A stretch of 64,000 bases of DNA, taken from positions 1-64,000 of the forward strand of contig NZ_JBGGTQ010000002.1 of NCBI RefSeq assembly GCF_041320705.1. Direction: 5' to 3'. The notes beneath the pieces are model-generated. The model saw only the letters and a program-made list of their open reading frames with translations. It did not search any database and had not been told where the DNA came from. Positions 1-8,782 of this stretch are shown one piece after another (position 1 is the stretch's first letter; every line of letters begins with the position of its first letter). The stretch comes from Kineococcus mangrovi. Its GTDB lineage: Bacteria; Actinomycetota; Actinomycetes; Actinomycetales; Kineococcaceae. The translations under genes and the position numbers were made by a program.

Positions 1-640
1 CCGCGTAGGAGATGTCCGGCACCGCCTTGCGCGCGTTGTCCACCGCCGCCGGATCGGTCAACACCACGTCCCCACCCTGAAGACGGATCTGCGCCGCCAC
101 GTTCAACGCCGGGGAGTCACGGATGTCGTCCGACAGCGGCTTGAACGCCGCCCCCAGCACCGCCACCCGCTTACCGATCAACGACCCCTCGCACACCTCC
201 CGGGCCAGGTCCACCATCCGGATCCGCCGACGCATGTTGATCGAGTCGACCTCCCGCAAGAACGTCAACGTCTGATCGGCCCCCAGCTCAGCGGTCTGGT
301 AGTCGGTCACGATCAACGGCGTCCCCCGACCCAACGGGGTCGCGTACACCTCATCCAGCAGCGCCTTGGCCGCCTTGCCCTCAGTGCTGCCCGGCCCACC
401 CGGCACCCCGTACACCAGCCGGTCCGGGGTCAGCGTGTCCTCCACCGCGTGCCCCTCACGCAAGAACTCCGGGTTCCACGCCAGCGCCGCACCCGGCTCG
501 AAGAACGGGGCCCGCGCAGCCTGCAACGCGGTGACCTTCTCCGGATCGACGTCGATGCCGATGACCTCATGACCCAGCTCAGCCATGCACGCCGCATGGA
601 TAGCGCCGAGATACCCACACCCGATGACAGTCATCCGCAC
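1..640 (-). pseudogene. Internally deleted UDP-glucose 6-dehydrogenase copy, runs off the window edge
   Basis: The reading frame opens at GTG 640 or ATG 634 (MTVIGCGYLGA, the Rossmann NAD-binding start) and stays open to the window edge. It is nearly identical in DNA to the intact ugd at 37381-38721; I count about 5 mismatches over positions 1-289. Two blocks are missing: 282 bp between two CCCGGCTC copies (joined near 492-499) and 219 bp between two CCAGCTC copies (joined near 292-298). Both losses are multiples of three. The first removes the second half of the NAD domain; the second removes the segment with the catalytic cysteine (GGGCLPKD in the intact copy). The product therefore cannot work as a dehydrogenase. 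Homology to the intact gene stops at the start codon, so the upstream regions differ. Whether the frame ends normally is not visible. Confidence 0.85.
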
Positions 641-857
641 GACGCGCACAGCAGCCACCCAGCTGCAGCTCAAGAGTATGACGCAAAACACACCGGAACG
701 CGTTTCGACGCTCGACACCATCGTGCCGCCCGTCGGGCACCCCCGATTCCCGGCCGTGGACCGTCGCGACCCGGAACCCTCAGAAAGGGGGCCACCGCAG
801 GGAGACCACGATGACCTCAGCGCCGTCCCCGCAACGGTCTGACGACCGGCCCGCGAG

Positions 858-1760
858 TTGCGCACTGCGACTGGGAGGGGCGACGTCGCGAAAGACCTGG
901 CCATGGCGGGGGTCGTCGCCTACCACGCGGCACTGTTCCTCGAACCCCTCGACCTGGCCCCCGGGTGGCAGGCCGAGGCAACGCGAGTCCTAGCCATCTC
1001 AATCTGCCTACCCGCCTTCTTCCTCGCCTCGGTCCTGTTCGGGGGGCGCCTGCTGACGGATTCGTGGTCGGCTCTGTTCCGCCGGCGCATCGTCCTGCTG
1101 CTTCACCTCTATGTCGCCTGGTCCCTCGTGCGCTTCGTCGTCTTCCAGGTCGTGCCCTGGGTGCTGCCCTCGAGCGACCCCTAGAACTGACGTGAACCCG
1201 TCTCGATGTTCCTGCACCCCAACGGTGGGCTCTGGTTCCTCTACACGCTCGCCCTGTACTCCGCGCGGGTCCGACTGACGCGCGCCTCGCCCTCGGCGCT
1301 AAGCCGTCGGGGTGAGCGTCCTGGTCTCAACTGTGTTCACGACCGACCTGCTGTCCACCGGCAACACCGGGTGAGACAAGACGGGCGCCAACGTCGTCTT
1401 CTTGGTGGCGGTCCACCACGGCCGTACCCTGCTGCGGGCGGTCCCGCGGGTGCTGGCCCCGGTCGTCGCGGTGGCCGTCCTACTGACCGTGCTCGCCGGC
1501 GCCGGGCTCGCCCTGGGCCTGCTCCCGGCCGGTCGCGTTGTCAAGCTGGGCCGAGCGCCGTTGTCGGTGCTGGCTCTCACGACGCTGTCGGTCAGGCTGG
1601 CGCGGAGCGCTGCGGCCGGCGACCAAGGTCCTGCCCTTGGCGCTGACTGTCCTCGCCACGGCACTCTCGCTCGGGGTGCGGCGGGCGCTGCGGGGGACGC
1701 CGGAGGGTCTTCTCCCTTCCCCGGCTCACACCCCGGTCACCGGACGCGCCCGCGAGGCCG
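858..1760 (+). pseudogene. Decayed acyltransferase-3 family membrane protein
   Basis: Pieces of an integral-membrane O-acyltransferase lie in order but in different frames. Frame one (858-1184) has AKDLAMAGVVAYHAALFLEP and a following membrane segment, matching the start of the intact acyltransferase at 17484-18530. It ends at a TAG at 1182. The next piece (from about 1206) has PNGGLWFLYTLALYSARV, matching a middle helix. A third piece (from about 1402) carries hydrophobic helices resembling the family's C-terminal half, and a last hydrophobic piece near 1600-1720 is in yet another frame. At least three frame disruptions or stops make it non-functional. The 217 bp between this gene and the ugd remnant hold nothing I can identify. 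The right boundary is approximate. Confidence 0.65.
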
Positions 1761-1763
1761 GTG

Positions 1764-3050
1764 TCAACCGCGGCGGACAAGTCCTAGCGGGGAGCCGGTC
1801 GCCAGGCCGGGGAACACGTCCTGGAGGCTGCCCGCACCGCAGCGCTGCGTCAAGACCTCCCCGATCACGGCGCGGTAGTCCGTCGACCCGGCGAGCGCCC
1901 CCTCCACCAGCTGGTCGTCCTCCAGGCCCGGCCAGGCGCCGTACACCTTGCCGCCGTTGACCCCGCCGCCGAGGACGAACATCGCGTTGCCGTGCCCGTG
2001 GTCCAGGCCACCGGAACCGTTCTCGACGGCGCGGCGCCCGAACTCCGACATAGTCACCGTCGTGACCTTGCTGAGCGCCGGCCCGAGATCGGTGGCGAAC
2101 GCCGCGAGCGCCTTCGCGAGCTCGGTCAGCTTGTCCGACATCCAGCCGTCACCGGCGGCGCCGAGGTTCTCGTGCATGTCCCAGTCACCGCAGTCGACGG
2201 TGGCCACCTGCACGCCCACGCCGGCCTTCACCAGCCGCGCGACGTCGGCCAGCGACTCGCCGAGGTCGCCCGCGGGGTACAGGCTCGTCGCCGCGGCCCC
2301 CGGCAGGGTGGCCAGCCGGTCAGCGGCCGTGAGCGCGGTGCGGCCGGGGGCAACGATCGTCGTCGGACCCTGGGTGTGCAGCGTGGACAGGCACGTCGAC
2401 CAGCGACGGCGGTCCGCGTCGTCGCGCGGACCGGTGAGCTGGAAACCCGACAGCGAACTCGTCGCCAGCTCAGGCGCAGGCCCAGCGAGCGACTGCGGAG
2501 CCGTCGGACTACCGATCTGGACCGCCGCGAAGGCGTCGTCCTGGGCAACTCCGCGACCGCCGAGGGTGCGGTCCAGCCATCCCGTCCGCAGTGACGTCCC
2601 CGGTGCGGCCCGTTCCATCTCGGCCATCGCGGCGAAGTGCGACCGCGTGGGGTCGGGGGAACCCACGCCGTGGACGACGGCGAGGTTCCCCTTCTTCCAC
2701 AACGGCAGCAGCGGAGCGAGGGAGGGGTGGAACCCGAACGTCCCGTCGAGCTGGAGCAGCCGGGACCTCGGCACCGCGATCGTGGGGCGCAGGTCGTAGT
2801 AGGCCCGGTCACCTCCGGGGACGACGGCCGACAGGCCGTCGAAACCTCCACGCAGGGACAGCACGACCAGGGTGTCCCCGGTGTACCCCGGCGCGGCCAG
2901 AGCCACCTGGGTGTGCACGGCCTCGGTGGCGACCAGAGTGACGGCGCCACCCAGGGCCTTGAGCATCGTGCGGCGGTTGAGGACGGCCGCGGCGGACCAG
3001 CGGCGCCCCTCGTCGCAGGCGCGGTCGAGGGGGGCGTGGGCGAGCGACAT
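1764..3050 (-). CDS. DUF1501 family exported protein
   Basis: This 428-residue protein opens with a twin-arginine signal (NRRTMLKALGG, residues 25-35) followed by a hydrophobic stretch ending near VALA, so Tat export is expected. Family signatures are LVVLSLRGGFDGLSAVVPGG after the signal, GVQVATVDCGDWDMHENL in the middle, and a C-terminal TVTMSEFGRRAVENGSGG followed by DHGHGNAMFVLGGGVNGG. DUF1501 proteins are distantly related to sulfatase/alkaline-phosphatase folds, but their substrate is unknown. The start at 3050 is chosen because GAGAGGTGA lies just upstream, overlapping the stop of the DUF1800 gene; the open frame extends further but without support. It forms a two-gene operon with DUF1800, a pairing common in bacteria. 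A joint exported function is inference. Confidence 0.88.
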   Translation of the reverse strand: MSLAHAPLDRACDEGRRWSAAAVLNRRTMLKALGGAVTLVATEAVHTQVALAAPGYTGDTLVVLSLRGGFDGLSAVVPGGDRAYYDLRPTIAVPRSRLLQLDGTFGFHPSLAPLLPLWKKGNLAVVHGVGSPDPTRSHFAAMAEMERAAPGTSLRTGWLDRTLGGRGVAQDDAFAAVQIGSPTAPQSLAGPAPELATSSLSGFQLTGPRDDADRRRWSTCLSTLHTQGPTTIVAPGRTALTAADRLATLPGAAATSLYPAGDLGESLADVARLVKAGVGVQVATVDCGDWDMHENLGAAGDGWMSDKLTELAKALAAFATDLGPALSKVTTVTMSEFGRRAVENGSGGLDHGHGNAMFVLGGGVNGGKVYGAWPGLEDDQLVEGALAGSTDYRAVIGEVLTQRCGAGSLQDVFPGLATGSPLGLVRRG

Positions 3051-3058
3051 CTCTCGTG

Positions 3059-4459
3059 TCACCTCTCCATGTGCGCGGGAGCGTTGAGGGCCATGGCGGC
3101 CAGTGCGGGGAAACGTGTCGTCAACCAGGGGTCGCCCTGGACCACGGGCGACGCGGCCTGCTTCTCGCAGAACTGCAGCAGCGCCGACGCCTCCCGCGGG
3201 GTGGTCGGCCGGTACAGCAGGCGCTGCACGAGGGTGCCGACGAACTCGCCCCAGGTGCGCGGCGGGGAGGTGAGCAGGGGTTCGGACGCCGGCCACCGCA
3301 GGTCCGCGGGCTTGCGGCGCACGACGAGGTCGTGGTTGGCGTTCCAGCGCCGCAGGGTCGACCCCGCCGAGACCCAGGCCGCGGCGACGTCGGGGTAACC
3401 GTTCGGGGGTGCCCAGCTCAGTGGTGCGTGGCCGAGGCTGCGGGCCTGGGTGAAGAGCACGTCGGCACCACCGGCGCCCTCGGTCCCGGGCATGGCCCCG
3501 AGCGCTCGGACGGCGGCGACGTACCCCTCCAGGGGACGGCGGGTCTTGGCACCCGCGGAGGCGGCGAACTCCGGGCTGGCGAACAGGGCGTGCAGGACGG
3601 GGACGATCTGCGTCCCGTTCTGCAGGTAGGTCCCGGCGAGCCGGGTGACCAGCGCATCGGGCGGGGTGTCCGAGACGAACCGCAGGCACAGTTTGGTGGC
3701 GATCTGGCGGGCCGTCGCAGGCAGGGCCGCGAGGTGACGCAGGAGGGACTCCTGCACCTGCGGACCGGCGGCGGTGTTGTGCACCCCCGTCGACCAGCCC
3801 AGGACCGAGAAGGCCCCGGCGTCGTGGCGGCGCGGGTCGAAGACGGCGGTGCCGTCGCCCTTGAACGTCCAGCCGGTCATGACGCGCGCGACGTCGTCCA
3901 CGGCGTGCTCGTCGTACCCGCCGGACACCCCGACGGTGTGCAGTTCCAGGACCTCGCGGCCGTAGTTCTGGTTGATCGACCCAACCTGGGAGAACCGCCC
4001 GTCGAGGTAGGTGAGCATCGAGGGGTGCCGGGAGGACGCGACGAGCATGTCCGCGAAACTCCCGAAGGCGTGGCGCCGGACGACGTTCGCGTCGTAGTCG
4101 TGGCGGTCGGCGAAGAGGGCGGTCACCGGGTTCGTGACGTTGAGGTGGTTGGACCAGAAGTCGCAGACCACCTCGAACAGCTGCCGTCGGCTCCAGGTGT
4201 AGCGGCCGATCGTCGCGTAGCTCAGCTGTTGCATGGTTCCCCAGTCACCGTGCCGAAAGCGTGCACGGCTTTGGGCGATCGACAGCTTCAGGCGCGGGAA
4301 CAGGCCGAGGAACGCGTCGCAGACCGGGTCGCCGACCGAGGCCGGACGGAGCTGCTCCTCCAACCAGGCCGCGGGCCCCTTGGCCGCGACCTCCTCGAGG
4401 AGTCCCGGGGTCGGGCCCCACGTGGCGCGGCGCACCAGGTGCAGGACGTCGTCGGTCAC
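3059..4459 (-). CDS. DUF1800 family protein
   Basis: This 466-residue protein shows the DUF1800 pattern: an N-terminal HLVRRATWGPTPGLLEEV block, a central SMLTYLDGRFSQ followed by NYGREVLELHTVGVSGGY, and VARVMTGWTF. The biochemical function of the family is unknown. It is typically found directly upstream of a DUF1501 gene, as here with an 8-bp gap. The GTG at 4459 is preferred because AGAGGTGGG sits a few bases upstream; an earlier GTG at 4564 would add 35 low-complexity residues without a ribosome-binding site. No clear signal peptide is visible from either start, so it may be carried by its partner or stay in the cytoplasm. Confidence 0.87.
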   Translation of the reverse strand: MTDDVLHLVRRATWGPTPGLLEEVAAKGPAAWLEEQLRPASVGDPVCDAFLGLFPRLKLSIAQSRARFRHGDWGTMQQLSYATIGRYTWSRRQLFEVVCDFWSNHLNVTNPVTALFADRHDYDANVVRRHAFGSFADMLVASSRHPSMLTYLDGRFSQVGSINQNYGREVLELHTVGVSGGYDEHAVDDVARVMTGWTFKGDGTAVFDPRRHDAGAFSVLGWSTGVHNTAAGPQVQESLLRHLAALPATARQIATKLCLRFVSDTPPDALVTRLAGTYLQNGTQIVPVLHALFASPEFAASAGAKTRRPLEGYVAAVRALGAMPGTEGAGGADVLFTQARSLGHAPLSWAPPNGYPDVAAAWVSAGSTLRRWNANHDLVVRRKPADLRWPASEPLLTSPPRTWGEFVGTLVQRLLYRPTTPREASALLQFCEKQAASPVVQGDPWLTTRFPALAAMALNAPAHMER

Positions 4460-4766
4460 CAACCCACCTCTCGATCTCACTGTCCGGGTGCTCCGCGGGA
4501 GGGTGGGACGGGCCGAGCCGGGCCGGGACACCGCCGCTGCCATCACGTTCTGCTCATCGACCACAACAAGCAGTCACTTGAGGGTGCGCGTTGGCGCCAC
4601 CGCCGATCCCGTCGGCGTCAGGGATCACCCACAGCGATCTCACCGATCTGGTTGTAGCGGGGTTGAACCCTCAGCTACTTTGCCGGTCGTCGAGGGGGGT
4701 GGGACCGCGTCCCGAAGAGCTGCTGGGTCCCCTGTCGGCTCCCCGGACGAGACCTGAGGACAACAC
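4460..4766. promoter_or_regulatory. Divergent intergenic region; right half recurs upstream of the 7836 gene
   Basis: This 307-bp gap separates the leftward DUF1800 gene from the rightward hydrolase and must hold both start signals. Its right part, about 4640-4690, has a diverged relative at about 7705-7755: CCGATCTG, then CGGGTTGA (CGGGGTTGA here), then a TCAG-TA-TTT-CCG pattern. The duplication of the hydrolase gene therefore included upstream DNA, and the retained pattern may mark a regulatory element (inference). I see no confident -35/-10 pair. Confidence 0.45.
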
Positions 4767-5663
4767 ATGGCGCACGAGACAACTGACCACCCGCGAGGCT
4801 CCGCCGCGATCGGTCGCCGCACCGCGCTCGCGCTGGCCGCGATCGGCGCCTTCACCGTCACCCGGCCCACGCCGGCTCGCGCCACCGACTCGCCCATCCC
4901 CACGCTGCCCGGGGAGGCGTGGCGGGACACCACGCGTGTCTCGCGCATCGGACAGAAGCCCTACGAGGTCATCGATGTCGTGCAGGACGGCGACACGGCC
5001 CGGCTCTACGTCCCGTGGACGGCGGCCCTCAGAGGCCAGAAGCCCGGGGCGATGGTGTGGTTCTACCACTCCAACGGCAGCACTCACACCGCCATGGACG
5101 GCGCCTACGCCTACCCGGGGCAGCTGTGCGTGGACCAGGGGGCGACATCGATCTGCCCGACCTTCGGCGGACCCTCCACCTGGACCAACCAGACGTCCAT
5201 CGCTCTGCAGACGGCTTGGTCGGCCTGGGTGCGGGCGACGTTCAGCGTCGGGGTGGCCTACGCGCGGGCGAACTCCGGCGGCGGCTCGCTCATGACGTAC
5301 GCCTACGCCCGCGGCATGATCGCCAACGAACGCGGCATCTACCTGGCCAACGCGACATACGACAACGAGGAGCTTTATTCCCGCGACCCGGTCCGCATCG
5401 GGTCCGCGTACGACGACGACCCGGCCAAGATCGCCGCGACCAACCCGGCGCGCATCGGGCAGGCTGCTTGGAAGGGTAAGCGCTTCAAGACGATCGTGTC
5501 TGAGGCCGACTTCATCGTGCCGCCGGTCGCCCACGGGCTAAAGCTGGCCGACCTCGCGCGTCCGGTCGCCGCCGACGTCCGGGTGCAGTACCACGACGGA
5601 GGCCACACCGTCCCCGGATTCACCCACACCGACATGATCAGTACCTTCCGCTCGTGGTCCTGA
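4767..5663 (+). CDS. Tat-exported alpha/beta hydrolase-like protein, first copy
   Basis: This 298-residue protein begins with a twin-arginine signal (GRRTALALAAIGAFT, residues 16-30) and is predicted to be secreted. The rest reads like an alpha/beta hydrolase. VWFYHSNGSTHTAMDG (97-112) is the oxyanion-region strand and turn. ANSGGG (168-173) is the likely nucleophile elbow with Ser170. EADFIVPP (246-253) places the acid at Asp248, and YHDGGHTVPG (275-284) places His280. The motif around Ser170 departs from strict G-x-S-x-G, so activity is not certain. The substrate is unknown; a secreted esterase acting on the surface polymer is one possibility (inference). A second, degraded copy lies at 7836-8732 beyond an insertion sequence. 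Confidence 0.72.
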   Translation: MAHETTDHPRGSAAIGRRTALALAAIGAFTVTRPTPARATDSPIPTLPGEAWRDTTRVSRIGQKPYEVIDVVQDGDTARLYVPWTAALRGQKPGAMVWFYHSNGSTHTAMDGAYAYPGQLCVDQGATSICPTFGGPSTWTNQTSIALQTAWSAWVRATFSVGVAYARANSGGGSLMTYAYARGMIANERGIYLANATYDNEELYSRDPVRIGSAYDDDPAKIAATNPARIGQAAWKGKRFKTIVSEADFIVPPVAHGLKLADLARPVAADVRVQYHDGGHTVPGFTHTDMISTFRSWS

Positions 5664-5808
5664 ATCACCACTGAGTGGTTCCACGATGCCGCACGCCGGG
5701 GACTTAAACCACTAGAGAGCGATGCATGTGTCGTCCCCGAGGCGCGACACGAGCACGCTCCCGGCGATCGATGGCGTCGCGTGAGGATATTCGGGGGCGG
5801 AGTCTCAG

Positions 5809-5833
5809 CCTGGATCCACCGCTCGGTGATCAT
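5809..5833 (+). repeat. Left terminal inverted repeat of the IS1380-type element
   Basis: It pairs with 7548-7572. Allowing one single-base gap on each side, about 20 of 25 positions match, with the outermost CCTG and the core ATCCACCG and TGATC conserved. Confidence 0.7.
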
Positions 5834-5930
5834 GCACGGGTCGGGACGTGAGGCGGCGGGTGGCTTCTGACCTGCAACGATGGGACTTCTCTACGGTTCC
5901 AACGCAGCAGCAAGGGAAGACACCCGCCGA

Positions 5931-7419
5931 ATGCAAGTCTCGCACGCCCTCACCCCCGCCTCGGCGACCTCCTCGATCACCTTTGACGAGGCGAACCTGA
6001 CCACCCATGCCGGGCTGATCCCGGCCCTGCAGCTGGCCCAAAGCGCCGGATTGCGCGATCTGCTCAGCACGCACCTGACCCTGGCCGGTCCCGGATCGCC
6101 GAACGCTGCGGCCAAGGCTACCGGCCTGGTCGCCGGGATGCTCACCGGCGCCGACAGCATCGACGCTCCCACCGTCGTCCCGGGGCCTTGTGGACGTCCT
6201 GCGTCACGACGCGAACACGAAACTGTTCGACGACGTCCGCGCTCCCTCGACGCTGGGGAACTTCCTGCGGGCCTTCACCCATGGCCACGTCCGACAGTTG
6301 AACGCGGTCGCGGCCCGCTTCCTGACCGGTCTGCGAGCCGTGACCGCCGCAGCCGGCGCGCCCCTGCTGGCCGATGCCGATGACCAAGCCGACGACCGAG
6401 CCGATCAGCTGGTCTACGTCGATGTCGATGACACCATCCGGCAGACCTACGGCTACGCCAAGCAGGGCGCCGGCTACGGCTACTCCAAGGTCCAAGGGTT
6501 GAACGCGATGCTGGTGACCGCGACCACCTCGACCAGCACCCCGATCATCCTGGGCACCCGGCTGCGCAAGGGGTCGGTCGCCAGCGCCAAGGGCGCACCG
6601 AAACTGCTGGATGATGCGTTGGCGACCCTCAAACGCACCGGCACCACCAGCACCAGCACCGGGTTGGTGATCATGCGTGCTGACTCGGCGTACTGCGGCC
6701 ATGCCGTGGTCGCCGCCGTCCGCCGGGGCCGGGCCCGGTTCTCGATCACCGCGCGCAGCAATCCTGCTGTCCAGAAGGCGATCGGGGGCATCGGCGGGGA
6801 TGCCTGGACGCCAATCGAGTACACCGACGCGGTCTGGGACGAGGATGACCAGCGGTGGCCCTCTGATGCCGAGGTCGCCGAGACGACCTACACGGCGTTC
6901 ACCGGCCGGCCGAAGGCTGAGCACGTCACCGCGCGGTTGATCGTCCGGAGCGTCAAGCGGTTGAACCCCGCTGTTGTGGGTCACGGGCAGGGCGAGTTGT
7001 TCGACACCTACCGCTACCACGCGGTGTTCACCGACTCCCCGCTGCCGATGCTGGTCGCCGAGAAGGATCACCGCGCACACGCGGTGATCGAGTCGGTGAT
7101 CGCCCAGCCCAAGGACGGGCCGCTGGCGCATCTGCCGTCGGGGAAGTTCCAGGCCAACGCGGCCTGGTTGGTGTTGGCGGCGATCACCCACAACTTGACC
7201 CGCGCGATCGCGGTGCTGGCCGGACCGGGGCACTGCCGTGAACGGGCGGCGACGATCCGAAGCGAGCTGATCAGCCTGCCGGCTCGGGTCGCCTCCTCGG
7301 CGCGCAGGCTGCGGTTGCGCGCCCCGTCCGGTTGGCCCTGGCAGTCCCGCGTGGTGAACGTGCTGGCCGCGATCGCTCAGATCGCCCGCCTGCAGCTGGT
7401 GTTGGCCCACCGGACCTGA
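5931..7419 (+). pseudogene. IS1380-family transposase, frameshifted
   Basis: The first part (from ATG 5931) reads in one frame to GADSID near 6163; the rest continues in another frame from about 6190 (VDVLRHDANTKLFDD) to 7419. Family members run from GADSID almost directly into LDVLRHG. Here about 22 extra bases separate the two, shifting the frame. The C-terminal part is otherwise well preserved: YVDVDDTIRQTYGYAKQGAG holds the first catalytic Asp region and MRADSAY the second. Start, length and order fit a DDE transposase. The frameshift looks like damage rather than programmed slippage, since extra bases rather than a slippery run lie at the junction. Confidence 0.82.
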
Positions 7420-7507
7420 GCACCGCTCGACGCCCACCGCCCGAGAGGGCACGACCAGGAACCGCAGCGGAAGAGCCGACACCCGGTCGGCGGCTACCTC
7501 ACGCCCT

Positions 7508-7544
7508 GCTCGTGGTGACCTGCCTTCGGCAGGTCACCACGAGC
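7508..7544. terminator. Perfect 17-bp hairpin near the right end of the insertion sequence
   Basis: GCTCGTGGTGACCTGCC is followed by a TTC loop and then its exact complement. It lies between the transposase stop and the right terminal repeat. It has no T-run but would form a very stable stem, and probably stops transcription leaving or entering the element (inference). Confidence 0.6.
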
Positions 7545-7547
7545 TCA

Positions 7548-7572
7548 CCGATCATCCGACGGTGGATTCAGG
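7548..7572 (-). repeat. Right terminal inverted repeat of the IS1380-type element
   Basis: This is the partner of 5809-5833; read from the outside it begins CCTGAATCCACCG. About 260 bp follow before the next gene and hold nothing else recognisable apart from the duplicated upstream block near 7705-7755. Confidence 0.7.
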
Positions 7573-7835
7573 TTCAGCCGGGGTTGGCGACCTGTTCTCA
7601 CCGCCGACTCGATGACCCTCCGCTGGTCAGCTACGACGTTCAGTCACGTCCTGCAGGGCGCGCGACGAGCCACCCATCGACGCTTCCCGTCGCGACGCAG
7701 AGCGACGTCGCCGATCTGCTTGCCGCCGGGTTGAGCCTTCAGTTAGTTTCCCGTCGGCGGGTGGCCGCCGGAACCGCATCTCGAAGGACCCGCCGGTCCC
7801 GTTCAGCCCGACCCAGACGAGGACTGGTGACCCCC

Positions 7836-8732
7836 ATGGCGCACGAGCAGACGGCCGCTGCGACCCGGAACCTGACGGCGGTCGGGCGACGGACCGCGCT
7901 GGTCCGGGCGGTAGCTGGTGGCGTCGCGCTGATCCGCTCGGCGGGGGCCCGCGCTGCGGACTCCCCGATCCCGACGTTGCCGGGTGAGGTCCGGCGAACC
8001 GCCACGAAAGTCTCCCGCATCGGCAAGCGGTCCTACGAGGTCATCGACGTCGTGCAGAACGGCGACACCGCCCGACTCTCCACCCCGTGGACCGTGGCGC
8101 TGACCGGCGCGACGCCGGGTGTGGTCGTGTGGTTCTACCACGCCAGCGGCAGCACCCACACCGCCATGGACGGCGCCGGCGCCTACCCGGTGCAGTTGTG
8201 CGTGGACCAGGGAATGACCTCGACCTGTCCCGCATTCGGCGGGCCGTCGACCTGGACCCGCCAGAAAGCGATCGGCCTGCAGTCGAGGTGGTCGACGTGG
8301 GTGCCCTCGACCTTCAGAGTCGGGTCAGCGTTCGCACGGGCCAATCCTGGCGGCGGATCGCTCATGCCCTACGCCTACGCGACAAGTACGGTCCCGGAGC
8401 AGCGGGGCATCTACCTGGCCAACGCCACCTACGACAACGAGGAGCTCTACTCCCGCGACCCGGCCCGCATCGGGTCGGCCTACGGCAACGACCCCGCTCT
8501 CGTCGCGCCGACGAACCCCGCCCGCACCCCCCAGGACGCATGGACGGGTAAGCGTTGCGAGACGGTCGCGTCACTGGCCGCCATCGTTCCGCCGGCCTCG
8601 CACGGGCTGAAACTGGTCAACCTCGTGCGTCCGGTCGCCACCGACGTCCGGGTGCAGTACCACGACCAGGGGCACACCGTTCCCGGTTTCACCCACACCG
8701 ACACGATGAGCACCTTCCGCGCATGGTCGTGA
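7836..8732 (+). CDS. Degenerate second copy of the Tat-type alpha/beta hydrolase
   Basis: This 298-residue paralogue has the same length as the 4767 gene and long shared stretches (RGIYLANATYDNEELYSRDP, VRVQYHDQGHTVPGFTHTD). Two expected catalytic residues have changed. The nucleophile elbow ANSGGG has become ANPGGG (Pro171), and the acid block EADFIVPP has become SLAAIVPP (Asp to Ala). Only the His in QGHTVPG is kept. The signal peptide keeps GRRT but its hydrophobic core is interrupted by arginines (ALVRAVAGGVALIRSAG). It is therefore probably an inactive, perhaps non-exported relic that has kept its frame, or a binding-only protein. The start at 7836 matches the paralogue's MAHE; the open frame extends upstream without support. 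Confidence 0.7.
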   Translation: MAHEQTAAATRNLTAVGRRTALVRAVAGGVALIRSAGARAADSPIPTLPGEVRRTATKVSRIGKRSYEVIDVVQNGDTARLSTPWTVALTGATPGVVVWFYHASGSTHTAMDGAGAYPVQLCVDQGMTSTCPAFGGPSTWTRQKAIGLQSRWSTWVPSTFRVGSAFARANPGGGSLMPYAYATSTVPEQRGIYLANATYDNEELYSRDPARIGSAYGNDPALVAPTNPARTPQDAWTGKRCETVASLAAIVPPASHGLKLVNLVRPVATDVRVQYHDQGHTVPGFTHTDTMSTFRAWS

Positions 8733-8782
8733 CCCTGCCCTGGAGGGCTGCCGGGCGACCCGCCCTCGAACGGAAGGCCCCG

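Larger units (their letters stand above)
5809..7572 (+). mobile_element. IS1380-family insertion sequence, about 1.76 kb
   Basis: The element is bounded by imperfect terminal inverted repeats: CCTGGATCCACCGCTCGGTG at the left end against CCTGAATCCACCGTCGGATG read inward from the right end. It contains one broken IS1380-type transposase. TCAG occurs at 5805-5808 and again at 7574-7577, a possible 4-bp target duplication with one spare base on the right. It sits exactly between two diverged copies of a hydrolase gene. The length fits the family (about 1.6-1.8 kb). With its transposase broken it should be immobile unless helped by another copy. Confidence 0.8.

Noticed and set aside
6150-6195. 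Programmed frameshift in the transposase
   Set aside because: There is no slippery run, and about 22 extra bases separate the conserved blocks, which fits damage better.
6142-7482. 446-codon minus-strand open frame across the insertion sequence
   Set aside because: It lies entirely antisense to the well-conserved transposase, has low-complexity Gly/Arg/Asp composition and no domain; a chance frame in GC-rich DNA.
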